Counted from the stretch's first letter, positions 28,801-42,700 are shown. The stretch: 64,000 nucleotides of DNA from Ridgeia piscesae (GCA_025642075.2 JAODUO010000061.1:322501-386500); one strand, 5' to 3'. Notes: generated from the letters alone by a model not told the origin. Numbers and translations: made by a program.

Positions 28801-31800
28801 GGCCTCCATGGAACAAATTTTGCGAGCTGATGATACCTGGCGTTGTCATAACACCTTCACCGACCTTTATCTCAAGGACCTATCTCTCTATTCTGCTGAT
28901 CTCATTCAACTAGGACCGGTAGTGGCTGCAGAATCAATTCTGCACCCAACATTAGAGATCTTTAGAGGTAACATGCTCTATATCCCACCACCCATTCAGC
29001 CAGGCTAAGTCTATGTTAGGCAATAAATTCTATATTTTTCTGGCACCGTCGCTTCACAATATCACCCTCCCTCCTTCCCCGCTATAGGGAGATTACCTAT
29101 CACAGTATGAGCCTTTTTGCCAAGTGCGAAGAGAAGAGACTCCGTGTTTGGATGGGGTGTTGGGAACTGTGGGGATAGGTCATGTTTTCATTTTATTAAT
29201 GATGGCAAGCAACTTGGGCGCGGCCAAGTCTATTGCAAAGCGACGGAGCCAGGTAAGTATGTTACTTATAAATACATATTTTAATTCTAAAAATATGGAA
29301 TTTAAACAAGTTAACTGACTTAGTACAAACACCGTTTTGCGACAGGCTTCAATAACCTTTACATGTGCTCTATTAGCAGTATGATATATAGTACATATTT
29401 CTATAGCAGATCTCTTAGTCAACCTTGACATGTTTCTTGGCGATGTTTCCCTGTAAAATAAAATTAAAATGAACCAGTCACTATTGATTAGCATAAGAAA
29501 TCTCAGTATGCCAATACTTACTGATAGGATGCTCAAATAAACCTCTTTAGAAAGATTATATATTTAGATATTTAATAACACCTAAATAGCTTTTTATTAT
29601 TTATTCATCGTGTTCAAAGATGCAGTTAGATTAGATACTCCAAGGTGGCCGTCATTGCATCAGCGCAATCCTGATAAAATGGGGTTTAATGGACTTGGCG
29701 ACAATGTGCTACAGCCCATGCAATGTACATGCAATTTGTATGAAATTGTCGGGGTCTTATTAAATAGTCCTCTAACTACTAGCAAAACGTCAGGAAACTT
29801 CCTCCACGTGCTACGAAGATATAATTATCCGGACCTATCGCATATTTACTCATGAAAATTAAATAACTCGCCTAAATTTTGACAATCCACACGGTGGCAT
29901 TCTCTGTCATCTTGGGTCTCCGAAAAATGTGGTTTCATCTCATACGATTAATACGAGGCTCTTAAAGAAGGAGTTTTCCTGGGCATCCCTCTCATGAGCA
30001 GAAAAGCCTAGTGGACACAAATTGCAACCGATCTACCGACGCGTCCCCTAACGGATGTGCAGGTCCCTACCTAGGGTCTCCTAAGACAAGGGCGTAACAC
30101 TGGAACATTACAAGTTTTCCGATTTTTTACCAAAAACTTCTGTAGCTTTTTCTGTAATTTTGCATAGACCTGTCTCAGGGTATCATCATTGTAAACAAGA
30201 GCATTGCAGTTACCTAGTCTTCTAAAGGCATCTAAGGGCCTCCCAAAAGCAAAACGTTAACGGTTTGCCTGTTTTCTGCCTGGATGTTTGGCTCCTCTCA
30301 GGACACGGCCTCCTATTGATATATGTGTATTTCACTAGAGGCCTAAGGACCGTTTCACGAATATAAAGTTTAGGGAAACCCATCCATAAACAGAATCGGA
30401 CGGAAAATATAAGGAGAACTTACGAAATGTGTTTCACTAACGTGATCCTTAACCGAATTAATCATAAACTCCAGAGCATCTTTTTCATCAAACTAATTGA
30501 TAATCTATACAGTTGGTACAGTTTGGCAAATCATACTTAATACTTGTCAAAATGTGTATGAAAATACAACTGAAATTCTGCCGTCGAGTATAATAATAAA
30601 AATTATGAAGGTAACTATGTTCAGCTTAAATTAGATGCAGCCTAAATGTGATCAAAAAATATTAATAAATATCACAACAACCTTGAACTTCTCAAGCCGT
30701 AAATTGCACTGCAAATGTCAACGGGTCAAGACCCTACTGTCATGTAGATATGTCGTTGTTTAGGATATTTTTAATCAATAACTTTTGGACTTATGTGCCT
30801 CTGGACAACTGGATATTTGCACAAAACTGGACTTAAATTAAAATGCTAGTTAGTGAATTCTACTTGTTTATCATGCATATCTGTGTTTTAAAGTGTGGTA
30901 TGGTATGCTCTTAAATATTTGCTTTCTTTTCTAGGTGCATTTTATGGACTGGAACTAGAATGAAATATTAGTGAAACGGTCGTATTCATTTTGGTCCTAT
31001 GTAAAGTGAACTTTTGATTTTATGGATCAAAATCGGTGTTAAGAGCACTTTAAATGTTAGTGAAACGGTCCCTAGGTCTTGGCAAAGCTGAACACTCCAA
31101 GTTATCTGTTGTTGAAGGGGTGTCTTCCCGTTATAGCTACTTCCCGTTATAGCTACTTTTTATTCCCGTTATAGCTACTTTTCTATTTCTCCATTTTACA
31201 ATGTAACAAGATAAGGGAACATTAACTATTTCATCTCCATCTAGCTGATGTCCATGAGGGGTGGATGGCTTTGATATAAGTGTGTCACACAGAGGAATTT
31301 CAACAAAGTCAAGTGATAATTTTTAACGAATTCTTTGTGGAGATGGAATTCCAAGTTTGCGAAAGTGGTAAGGAAACATTATTTTTTTTGAAAAAAAACA
31401 TTTTGCACAAGTGTTTTATGGTACATTTTCCATTTCAAATAACTGACAGTTACGTTTATATATCATTCTTATAACTTTCAAAATGCGTCCTTCAATAATA
31501 CATTTCATGTAGGAATCTTACAGTAATATAAAATAGTTAATGCTCCCTCTTGCTGTCCCCTCCTGAATCGTGTGATTAAATAAGTAGCTATAACGGGACT
31601 AGTTCGCCTGTCAAACTTAACGAGTAGGGAAAAATCTAGCTATAACGGGAAGTAGCTATAACGGACCTAGACCGTTGGAGGGACACCTTGTCTAATTGCT
31701 GTCTGGCAGCAGTAGCACAGGGTGTAACAATAACCCAGCAGATTCCTGTTAAAATGTGCAGTTGCCTTCCAGGGTATTCAAAACTACAGATTTTCTATAA

Positions 31801-34800
31801 ATGCAAGTTGTGTTTATTCCGTATGACTACTTCACGACTATGGACAAGTCATACACTGTATGAAACAACAATTTCTCCCAATCAAAATGCTTTATGACAT
31901 GTCGCTATTTCACGTGCACTGCATCATTTGATGTTTTGACTGTATACCTTTTTGTCACTGGGCTAAACAGTGCTTTCTAATCGTATATGATATGGTTGTG
32001 AGTATGTAGGAGACGTAGATATAAGCAACCAATGAAATATTGTAACGTTTGTGGGATTGCGAAATTTTTTACCTTCATCAATTGATGGTGACCCGGTATG
32101 AAAGCCGCTCCACACAAACTGCTTCACCTCACAGCTCCTTACCGCAGTTTGATGGGAAGAAACAGTTGTTTCATCCAAAATAAGATTTGTTCACAGTCGT
32201 AAAGTAAACACGGTCAGTGTAACTCCATGATGTCTGCATTGTAAACATTCGTGTATTTGTCATTTTATGGGTGATAGGTATTTGACCTTTTCGTCACTTA
32301 AGAATAGTCCAACATATCATAAATTATCTTGGGGATGTGACAATGCGCTTTCCAGCAATATATGACTTTGCCATTTTTTTATTTAAGTAAAGTAGCTACA
32401 TAGCCATTTCAAGAGGTTTTCAGAAGCGCAAAATTTCAACAATTGATGGTGACCGTATTTGAACTTGGATTAACGCTAACTGCACCACTTGACAACTTGG
32501 CTTTCCAATGACATAACATTTTTGGTGAGGGGCATTAAAATGAAGCACCTTTTTGGTCATTTGCCGCTCGCCTATATGAATAAACAGAGAAAATGCAAAT
32601 TATGTGATTACGGCGAAGATAATATAGATAATATTATGATTCACTAAACCGCATTTCATTCATAATTATCAACTATAATTATAGTCCAAAGGACTTCAGG
32701 TCCTGTTGGCCAATATGTTTCAATACATTGTATTGAAACAAATGGACCGAATAACAAGATAAATAGACATGTCAGCTAAGTTAGTGTATTGTCCTATATT
32801 GCCTTTGCATCCAGGAACAAATTCCATTGTTACGGGAGGAAACAATCGTTATTAGATTGCTAGCTTGTTATTTTCATCTCCTTAAGGTTGGTCGTTGGAC
32901 TGTTGTGATAAGAAATCCGGGCAGTAGACGACACCCTGTCATCCTTGAAGTCACGTCGAAGACTCGGATACGCAATACCCCACCGATCTTATTGATGTCT
33001 CGTCTCCCCCACCAAAAAATCGACTTTAGAGGTCGGTATGAATGCCGTTGTGTTTGCAACAACAAGATTAATTGTGACTGTAACATCGAGATAAAACGTT
33101 ATGGTGGAATTGACTCATAAAATGTTGTTAAGTACAATAATAGACATTATACTAGACACAATGGATCGATACCGTTTTCTTCTTTGATTCAAAAGATAAC
33201 AAGAAAAGGATGATGCATAGGAATACATATCACCCAATTGTTGTATGTAGTGTTCTGAAATTGTTATTGTTGTGTGTGATTGACCTTTCCCGCACTTCCG
33301 GGGCGCCACCGTCGATTGCATTTTAACAAGATTTAACAAAATTGCCACCTAGAGATTCAACTCTAGATGGCAGGTGGACTAGGAAGCCATTTGGCTTATC
33401 GAGAGTCCAACCTATCTATCTAAGTATACCCCGCCCTTCTTAGGTATATGTCGATTTTATTTTTAAATATATTAACACTACTAGCACCTACACAATCAGC
33501 TGATAATCTGTTCCATTCGTTCACTGTTCTTTGTGAAAATGAAGATTTTCTAATATCTAGTCTACACTGCTTCTTTGCTAATGTAACTCCATGTCCTCTA
33601 GTCCTTCTCTCTTCCTTGACTGTGAAAAAAATATCTCTGTCAATATTTTCATATCCATTCAATATTTTAAACACCTCAATCTGATCTCCTCTCAATCTTC
33701 TGGTTTCTAGTGTTGTTAAACCACATTCTTTTAGACGCATTTCATAACTAATATTCCTGAGTTTTGGTATCATTTTGGTTGCTCTCCTTTGTACTCTTTC
33801 TAGCATATCAATATCCTTCTTGCGATATGGCCTCCATGCTTGTATACAATATTCTAAGTAAGGCCTAACTATTGTTTTATACAGCGGTATTATTAGTTCT
33901 TTTTCTTTGTACACTATATTTCGCCTAATTAATCCAAGAATTTGGTTTCCCTTCGCTGCTGCAATTCCACACTGCTCTGATACCTTCATGTCAGCACTAA
34001 TAGTTAACCCTAAGTCCTTTTCCTTTAAGGTAGTATTTAGTACAGTATCACCCATTGTATATTGTGCATCTTCATTCCCATGTTCTGTGTGAAGGCACTT
34101 ACACTTTCCAAAATTAAACAGCATTTGCCACTTCTCATTTGAAAGCGAGGCTACACGCAACATAATTCGATAAGATGGCAGGTGTTGATGCTGTTTTAAG
34201 GCTCTTGGTTTAGATCATTGGCTAATTTATGTGAGATGTCTCATGACGATATAAAATTAATACCGTGTGAATTGACACAAACGAGTAAGAAGGCTATTCG
34301 TAAAGGATACAAGTGTTTCTGGGACTCGTACATCCACAATTTTAGAAGGTACGTGTTAACATTCGTTGTCGCATTACTTTCGTGAACTTGTCATTGCTAA
34401 AAATGTTTACGTATTTACTTTTAGTAATTTGTTTATCAATGCAATATTACTTATATTACTTCTAAATATTTATTGTTTTGTTGTAATGTATTGTGACAGT
34501 AGTTTTCATTAATAACTATAAAGCTAGCATCATTTTGATTTAGTGGAATGGATGAAAATAAGCTCAGTTGCTATGTAAACACGGCTTCGGTTTTGTTGAT
34601 TTTTTTTCGTGTCTTGGATTTGATGCCGCTGTGGGTGTTCCGAATAATTATTTCCACACTGGTTAACGTAGTGAATAATTGCTTTCGCATAACACCAAGT
34701 CATGTAATACTGAGTAAATTAATTTTCTTTTTGTAGTTAGGACAACAACTGATGGTTCAGATGTGCGAGCTCTGCCACCAAAGTCAACTGGCAGTAGGTA

Positions 34801-37800
34801 TAATATTGTATGCTATTTGGATATTTGACTAACCATGGAACTGTGTTTTGTCAGTTTTAAATATTGCCTCAACTCCTAAATTTATCATTACATTTTTATA
34901 TATTATTTTTGCGCTAAATTGTTTACATAAATCGGTGGATATTAGGCAATATGTTGGCTTTCTTTGTGGAACATTTCAGTCATATGCGTATTTTAAATGT
35001 TACTTACGGGACATAACTCAAATAACATTAGGTTTATTAGTAATATTGAAATTATGTGAGCATGCTACAACATTCAGTTACATTAAACTTAAAATGACAT
35101 GTTTCAGTTGACTATCACCGCAGCGAGTGGATTGACAATTGTGTCTTAGCATACATGCTCATATATTGGCAGGGAAAGCTTTCTGCCAGCACCAAGTCGC
35201 GGTATTGTACCAGCTGTCACATTACCAGGCCTACAATGTAGTTCGCATGAATAATTCCTGAAATCGTGACGTCTACTTCAGCGCTACAGAAGTGAAACGT
35301 GCCGCCCCGAACCCATGGTTTTGCATGTCAACACATGTCAGACATCACGACTGTGAAGGGCACAGCCCCAGACAATAACAGCCCGCCACAGAAACAGAAG
35401 TGCTACGGTGTTTCATGTAACGTCTACAATCCTGTAATTGTTCCGCTGTGCGAGCTTCGGATTCGTGACCAACTGATGCCGACACTAGTTGTTTATGACC
35501 CAGCATCGCAGTGGGTGCATTTGTGGAACATGGAGGATGATCCCATATCAGCGACGTGCCAGTTTGGGCTCGTTGTGTGCTTTCTTACCAAGCACCGGTT
35601 GTGATGGGCACATAATCTACGAGTGTAACCGATCCCCCGGACTTCATCTTCCCGGATTTCGAGCCAGTCATCGTGTCTGATACTACTTCACACTTCTTGT
35701 ACGCATCTCTACAAGTCTCTGCAGATGAGACACGTCGTTTTGCGCGTGACACACGTGACCAAGCAAAGTGCCCCCAGTGGTTTAAGTTACGTGAAAATCG
35801 AATCACTGCATCACATTTCAAGTAGGTTTGGGTTCAAATACGTATTTATATTTGAATACCAAAATTTTGTATATCTGAATTGAAAATCTCAAAAGGGCAC
35901 GTATTTGATTTGTATTTGAAAAGTATTTGCAAAAACAATCAAAAGACACATACAATTACCAACAAAAGGTAAAGCATTGCCTGACATAAACTGGCTAAGG
36001 AGTCAAGATAGAATGTGTTTCACACCTGTGGTCATTTTCATAAACCGTACTTAGACTACGCGTTTACTTAGGGCTACGCAAGTGCGTAAACTCCAATTCT
36101 TGCGAACTTAATCTATTTCTTAACTATGTACGGCCGTAAATCTGTCACGTGGTAAGATTACCATCATGATGCGGACATCGCCCGGGATTCCCCTTCCCAC
36201 AGTCCTAGAATTATGGAAGCCACAAGCGACAACAGCGTTCCTGCAAATAAGTTATCTTCGCTCGTCGCTACCCCAAGAATGGAGGTGGCAAGAAGGAGAA
36301 GAAGCCATGGTTCGTCGACCTAGTGCTCGACGTGCTCGGTGTTGACACTGCGCTTGTTGAAGGTATCGTCGGTAAGTACGACAAGCATAAATTGTTCGAT
36401 GACAGGGTCATTGTTCAATGACACTGTAGTATATTGTTGCATATTACTGTCAGTTGAAGTTTGGCATTGCTATTACTATTCATAATAATATATTATTTAC
36501 TTTCGTATGCTGGCATCGGCGTCACATATCAGCTGCACGTTCATCGTGTGGTCATTTTTCCGGTTGACGTATTCGTGCTCGTTATCGGCCGGGGTAGCGA
36601 TCTTAACGTGCGTGCAGTCGACGCAACCGGTAACGTTCGGAAAGTTCGCCACGACTGTCATGGCTTCCGTCTCGCGTTGTGGGTGGAAGCGAACGTGTCT
36701 CGGCACAAGTGGAGCGAAGGCTGCAGCCACTCGGTGTATAGTTCTAGAAATGGTTGCCTTGCTTACACCAAACAAATCACCAACTACCAACTGGAAGCTT
36801 CCACACGCAAAGAATCGCAACGCGATAAGAACTTGTAGCGTTGGTGTCAGTGGACCTTTTCGTTCAGCAACCGAAACGTTGTCACAGACCATATCTACTA
36901 GGTTCATGATGTCAGCACGACGAAAACGGTACCTCATGAATAACTCGGCGTCGTCGTAAATTTCGAAGGGGTGTAACCTGTCCCTGAACACTCGCTCCCG
37001 GTGTAATCCTCTTCTTGCTTCGTTATTCAGTCGATGAACAGGTCGTAAAGCCGCCATTTTTAAATTGTCTAAGAAGTACTTAGTGGATTTACACAGTGGG
37101 GGTAGGTGGCGTAGGCTAGGTAATGCATAGCGTCTACTGCGTAGTCTAAGTAGGGGACATGAAACACAACATTGGCTATGGTAACCTTCTTAGCACTAAG
37201 TAAACGTTCGTAGCCGCTAAGTAGGCTACATGAAACTGGCCCCTGGTGAACAGTGGGCATGCAGCACTGAGAACGTTGGCCTACAGTGAAACTGGTCAAA
37301 CATTAGCATCAATGAATGAATGGGAAGCCAGTGAAGCTTATCCATAGCCATAAAGGCAGGTATTCACCGGGAAGGTGCTTCAAAGAATCGTGTGTCACCT
37401 GCTGTGTAAACATCGTGGGCAAATACAAAGGAACCCAGGTTTCCTGCAGTGCAGGGAAAGAGCGAGTCTAGTAAACCTGCCTGCCAATTAGTCTTCAGCA
37501 GTCAATCAAGCCTTTATAGCGACAGTGACCCTAATCAATCCTAAACATTTTGAAGGACTAATGAACTTTTGTCTTTAACAGGCATGGGGTCAAATACATT
37601 TGTAAAGTATTTGATATTTTCAAATATTGTTTTCAAATACATTGTCAGTGTCAATGTTTCTGTTTCATCATCACACGTAATGCCTGCCAACCTGATTACC
37701 TTTACTACAAATCACCTTTCACCAAATGATTCTTTTCAACCTTCTATGAAATCAATTTTGCCACAATTGTAAAGTTGTATGTCGGGTTAGGGTTACACAA

Positions 37801-39720
37801 AATTCCACCCACTGTGATACACTTGAACTATAATGGAAACACGGTCCATGTATTTGAATCAAATAAAAAAGGCAATGTATTTGAGTCAAATATGGCAGTG
37901 CATCTATATTGAATTTTTTTATTTGAATTGAAATCTAGAAAAACAGTGTATTTGATTTGGTTGAGTTGTATTTGATCCCCAAAAGTGTATTTAGACCCAA
38001 CCCTGATTTCATGTCAGTTACTCGGCAAACAAAGAATTTTGCGACTCTTGAAGAGGTCGACAGTGAAGAGATCTCCCATGGTGTTTGGGAGACTTCGTGA
38101 GAGTGACACAGCAGATATGTACGCTGCAACATGTGACTTTGAACTGTTTCCTGTCGGAAAAGGAAATGAATGGAACAGATTGTCGGCTGATTGTGTAGGT
38201 GCTAGTAATGTTAATATGTTTAAAAATAAAATCGACATATACCTAAGAAGGGCGGGGTACATTTAGGTAGATAGGTTGGACTCTCGATAAGCCAAAGGGC
38301 TTCCTTGTCCACCTGCCATCTAGAGTTGATTATCTAGGTGGCAGTCTTGTTAAATTATATGTGAACGTCAGTAGTATGCAAATACTGTTTTTCTACAATA
38401 TTACTTTACTTAATGCTCTGTATAATGCTTTTATGATTATTAGGTGTGAACGTCGGCAGTGATATTATTAATTGTTTTACATTGCAATATTTACTTTATA
38501 CCTTTTTGAGGTCGTACTTGTGTTATTCTTGGTCTGTGCTATACTTTTGATTCAGACAAGGTGTTCCTCTAGCCCAGTCGTTGGGAAATTAACGGGTTGT
38601 CTATGTATACATTTGATATATAATAAACAGTACATATGTTGCAAAATATCTTATTATTTAAAATAGCTAGCACATAAAAAGAGACAATGTAAAATATTGA
38701 ACAATTTATTGTTAGGAGACATCCCTTTGCCCGAACACTCAGCAACACCGGTCTATATCATTGTCACCCGCCTGCAGCAAGCTACCACGAAAGTTTGTCA
38801 GCAGACAACACACTGTCCACATATGGTTAATCGAACCAGCAAATGTCAATGGCGCCACCCTATCAAAGATGTGGTAGCACTTCACTCGACGGACTGCACA
38901 TTCGACATGCACATGTACCCGTGCAATGGCCAGTGTGTCTGTCACCTCTCGCTTGGTGAACAGCGGTCGTGTCGTTGTCAAGAAAGGCGGAATCACAAGA
39001 GTAGCGCCAACTTTCGCCAATTATTCTATTGTGAAGCCTTTATCGACCATCACCTGGTCGCCCTTCTCCAGCATTTCAAGGATGTCTGAGTTACGTGTGA
39101 TGGCATTGTCTGACACAGATCCGGGATGGAGGGCAGACACGAAACTCACCACTCCTGGTGGTATAATCCCAACAAGCCCTATCAGTGTGGTCGTCGACTT
39201 GTAACGGCTGTAGAGCTCAGTGTTCAGCTTAAAGCTACTTGGGCGCTGCTCGGTGCAATCCAGAATGATGCGTGTCGCAGCATACCTGTCCTTGACTACA
39301 GCTGGCATGCGTGTATCCACTGTCTGTCGTCTTGGCCACACTCCGGGCACCAAGCACAACATAGAAATAGTTTACCCACGATAACATAATCCTTGAAACG
39401 GTCGATGTTGAGATCGCGTGCATGTCTGCTAACTTGCTGTTGATGTTGCCAACACGAAGCTTTCGCAATACTAACAGGAGCTGGATCACAGTTGACAGTG
39501 TGCACTGGTCAGACGCAAACACATGACTGCTTGCTATCTGCTGTGTCATGCACCGGCGATGTTGCTTTCTTCGGCTTCTATGCGCCATTTGTAGGCAGTG
39601 AAAGAAAACAATTAAGCTTACAGATAGTGATTTACGACAACTATCTTATATTAGTTTCAATTAATACATTGGATTGTAATAATATTATGTCTCCCTCATG
39701 CCACTTTAACAATTTAAAAA

Positions 39721-39787
<67 letters not shown>

Positions 39788-42700
39788 AATTATACTGTAT
39801 TAAATAGATATTCGTACTAAAATATGTTGATCTTGTTTATTATAATCAACTTAGGCAATTTCGTTCACCCCACATTTCCCTGTGCCCTTCGGTAGAGACA
39901 CTAAAGGCCGGTGGTTCCCACTAGCTAGTGTCCATACAAGGGGAAGCAAAATATCCCACGCACCTGCAGTAGGCTCACTAATTCTAGAGATCGACAACTC
40001 TAAAAAACAATGGTCAGCAAGTTTTAATTTAATGGAAGAAGACATACCTGTTCTTTGGGGGCAATTGGGCACACTGGTGGCTTTCTCTTAGGTGTTGCAA
40101 AAGCCACCCAGTCAAATACTGAAGGCACTGCTAGCATCAAGCAGCAGTTTCAGCTGCCTGTAGCCTTTGGTGGCAAAGCCTGATGGCAGGAAATGCAATG
40201 AGCACACCTTTGTGTGAACTGCACTGAACTGAAAAAAGAACAGCAGCCGCACTTAATAATTTGTATGGTTATTTGTAACGCTATATTACAGTTATACTGT
40301 ATTGTTATCGCACAAAATTTGTACCGCACATATCATGCTACAAATACAACATGTCTGATGAATTTGTTGCCTCCACTGTATCGTCGCACTTTATAAACAT
40401 CGATCATCGGTGGGCGATAATCGATGCATATTTAAGTTGCATATTTACCTTAAACTGCCGGTCCTGGGTCGCGCCGAATTTTCAATATCCATGCTAAATA
40501 TCTGTCTCTGTCGGTAACGCTGTTTGGAAATATATGAAAACTTATGGGAACAGAAGTTTCACTACTTGCAATGCGTTTGCAACCAGGCACACAACAGTAA
40601 ACCAAGGTGTTGCTAGGGCGAACGCTACGGTTGTATTGCAAGTGCCCTCGTTTTCGATCCAAGATGGCGCGAATGCGGGAAAGGTCAATTAGCACAATGT
40701 CATAATCACAGCTTTGTTAACTATCTTGTTGGATTTATGTTTTCAGACCCGTCAACACATAACTTAATTTTATTCGCATACCTAGAGAAAGGCGGTTACA
40801 TAGTGATGGGAGCCAAAGTCGAAGTTCAAGTAGGAAAGTCACCCTGGAGAGAGATGAACGATGATGGAGTGGGTAAGCTAAATTTATCATAACTGTATAC
40901 CATTAAATGCCATATCCTGGGATAACGTGCTGTGTTCGACAATGACAAATTATGTATGCGCTTCACTTTCAAATGTAATGCTATTTATATGCGACTGTGT
41001 GACGTCACTTGCATTTCTGCCGGTGTCATAGTTCAAGATTTATCAGGAATCTGGAACCCCGACGGATGCTGGCCCAATTTCGGAGTGTGCCAGGATGTAT
41101 GTTATTAATAAGACCGTTTCCATCAGTAATACATCAAATATTCCAGAATGGTTGTTGTTACGCAACATTTTAACTGAAAATAGATTAACCTGTGAGTTTT
41201 GAGGAATCTCAGCCAAGGTGTGACATACTGTAATGGACATCCTTTATTAATTGACAACACTATATCTTTGAGCCTATTTGAGATCAGCTCTTCAACATTG
41301 TGTAATCAGCTACCAATGACAACATAAAAGAACCCTACAGCATGGGATACGAGTTTTATTGTCGGCAACTTGCACGCATTAATTAGCAATACATGTGAGC
41401 ATTTATTCAAGTCTAAATCAACTTCACTTTAATAATATATTATAATCATCAGCAATAAGCATTGGTGATTTCAACTTTCCTTTGAGATGCCACAAAAGCA
41501 GAATTATGGTTAATTGTTTATTGAATATGACAATCAAAAGTGAGAACTGTGTTCCTAAAGTGAGATACTGAGTTACTGCCCCACTCTTGACATCCAATCA
41601 TCCGGAGAAGGGCAGATAAAAGCTGGCACTGCGCTTTAGTAAAACATGTATTTAATGTATTACTTATGTGTTATTATTGTTATGTTTAATGATTGTAATG
41701 TTTTACATTATAACATACCATAAATGTCTACGTGCCTGTCTTAATATACAAATATTGTATTTATATCTTAATTAGTGATCATACAATCTTTCGAATTTCG
41801 ATATAATAAACTTATATATACAAATTATGTATATAGTATTTAAATAATTGTTTATATATTATACAATTATGTGTTAGTATTTAAATAATTGTTTTATTTC
41901 ATGTACTTTTTACATCTACTGTGTGTGTGTGTGTGCGTGTGCGTGTGCGTGTGCGTGTGCGTGTGCGTGTGCGTGTGTGTGTGTACGTCCTATGAAAGTG
42001 TTGGTCCTTGAGAAATGGAGTCCTACAGTGCTCCCACCTCGGGGCTCTATCATTAAAAACTAACCGCACTGTTTTCCGGAATGTATGGAATCACTCAAGA
42101 TGCATGACACTTTACGCACCTGCAAATCACAGCCGTGTCCGCATTCCGCATCCCTATATATTATGGAATCTTAGTTTTTACTTATACCTGTTTGCTCGCT
42201 GGGAGCTTAGGCCATTGACCAAGGAATGCCTCTGTTGTCTGTTTGTGGCCATCCTCTCCATGTCTCTCCTGGTGTATCCCATCTCCTTTGGTTCTCTTTC
42301 CTTGTCTCTTTGCCAGGTGTTCCATGTGATGGGTGATGGTTTCTGGAAGTTTCCTAAGCGTGTTCTTATCAGATATATAAATTTATCTGGCATTCCATAG
42401 TGCCATAGAAGCTTCCACAGTGTATCTCTGTTGAGACTCAAATGGAAACCATTGGACACACAAAACATATAATGTTCTGCCGACAAATTGGGTCTTTTGG
42501 GGAAGGTGCGTGCTGCATTTCCAGTAAAACCCTAATTGTCAGTATTTCCCACAGCACATACCAGTTATACATGTTAATGAAAGAAAGAGTTTGGTGGCTG
42601 CAGCCTATAACCCTAACCGAGGGGCGATCGCAACCGTAGTTTCATCAAGTCTTATGTTCACGAATTATGATTTTCTCACAACTTGAGTACATGAATAATG

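Larger units (their letters stand above)
23123..29306 (+). mobile_element. DIRS-like tyrosine-recombinase retrotransposon, copy C, ~6.2 kb
   Basis: Complete in outline: left terminal repeat at 23123, gag-like region, RT, RNase H, tyrosine recombinase, then a copy of the terminal repeat (CCAGGCTAAGTCTATGTTAG at 28999) and an inverted copy of the 5' region at 29105-29260. For example, GGGGATAGGTCA at 29180 is the reverse of TGACCTATCCCC at 23219. Inverted terminal repeats with an internal complementary repeat, a recombinase instead of a DDE integrase and no aspartic protease define DIRS elements. All genes carry lesions. Confidence 0.88.
35823..38005. mobile_element. hAT-like non-autonomous element, carrying a nested Harbinger
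   Basis: Ends TAGGTTTGGGTTCAAATACG and, reversed, CAGGGTTGGGTCTAAATACA. Flanks ATTTCAAG (35815-35822) and ATTTCATG (38006-38013) match at 7 of 8 bases, the duplication length of hAT transposons. Sub-terminal stretches are full of TATTTGA/TCAAATA motifs. No hAT transposase; the only coding is the PIF/Harbinger inside. Confidence 0.7.
33281..40687. mobile_element. ISL2EU-type DNA transposon with nested insertions
   Basis: Ends TGACCTTTCCCGCA (33281-33294) and TGCGGGAAAGGTCA (40674-40687) are a perfect 14-bp inverted pair flanked by AT at 33279-33280 and 40688-40689. ISL2EU elements are known to have short ends, AT duplications and two genes: a THAP plus DDE transposase and a YqaJ nuclease. Both occur here, tail to tail: YqaJ on + from 34175, transposase on - from 40695. 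The element fills the CLCA intron 33032-40746. Its own insertions (33325-34163, 35823-38005, 38162-38362) account for about 3.2 kb. Confidence 0.85.

Noticed and set aside
31126..31172. Direct repeats considered as a CRISPR-like array
   Set aside because: Only three units with tiny spacers and inverted copies at the far end; a MITE explains them better.
39851..40091. ORFs on both strands between the two ISL2EU transposase exons
   Set aside because: Either could be a linker exon, but neither shows domain motifs or matching splice sites.
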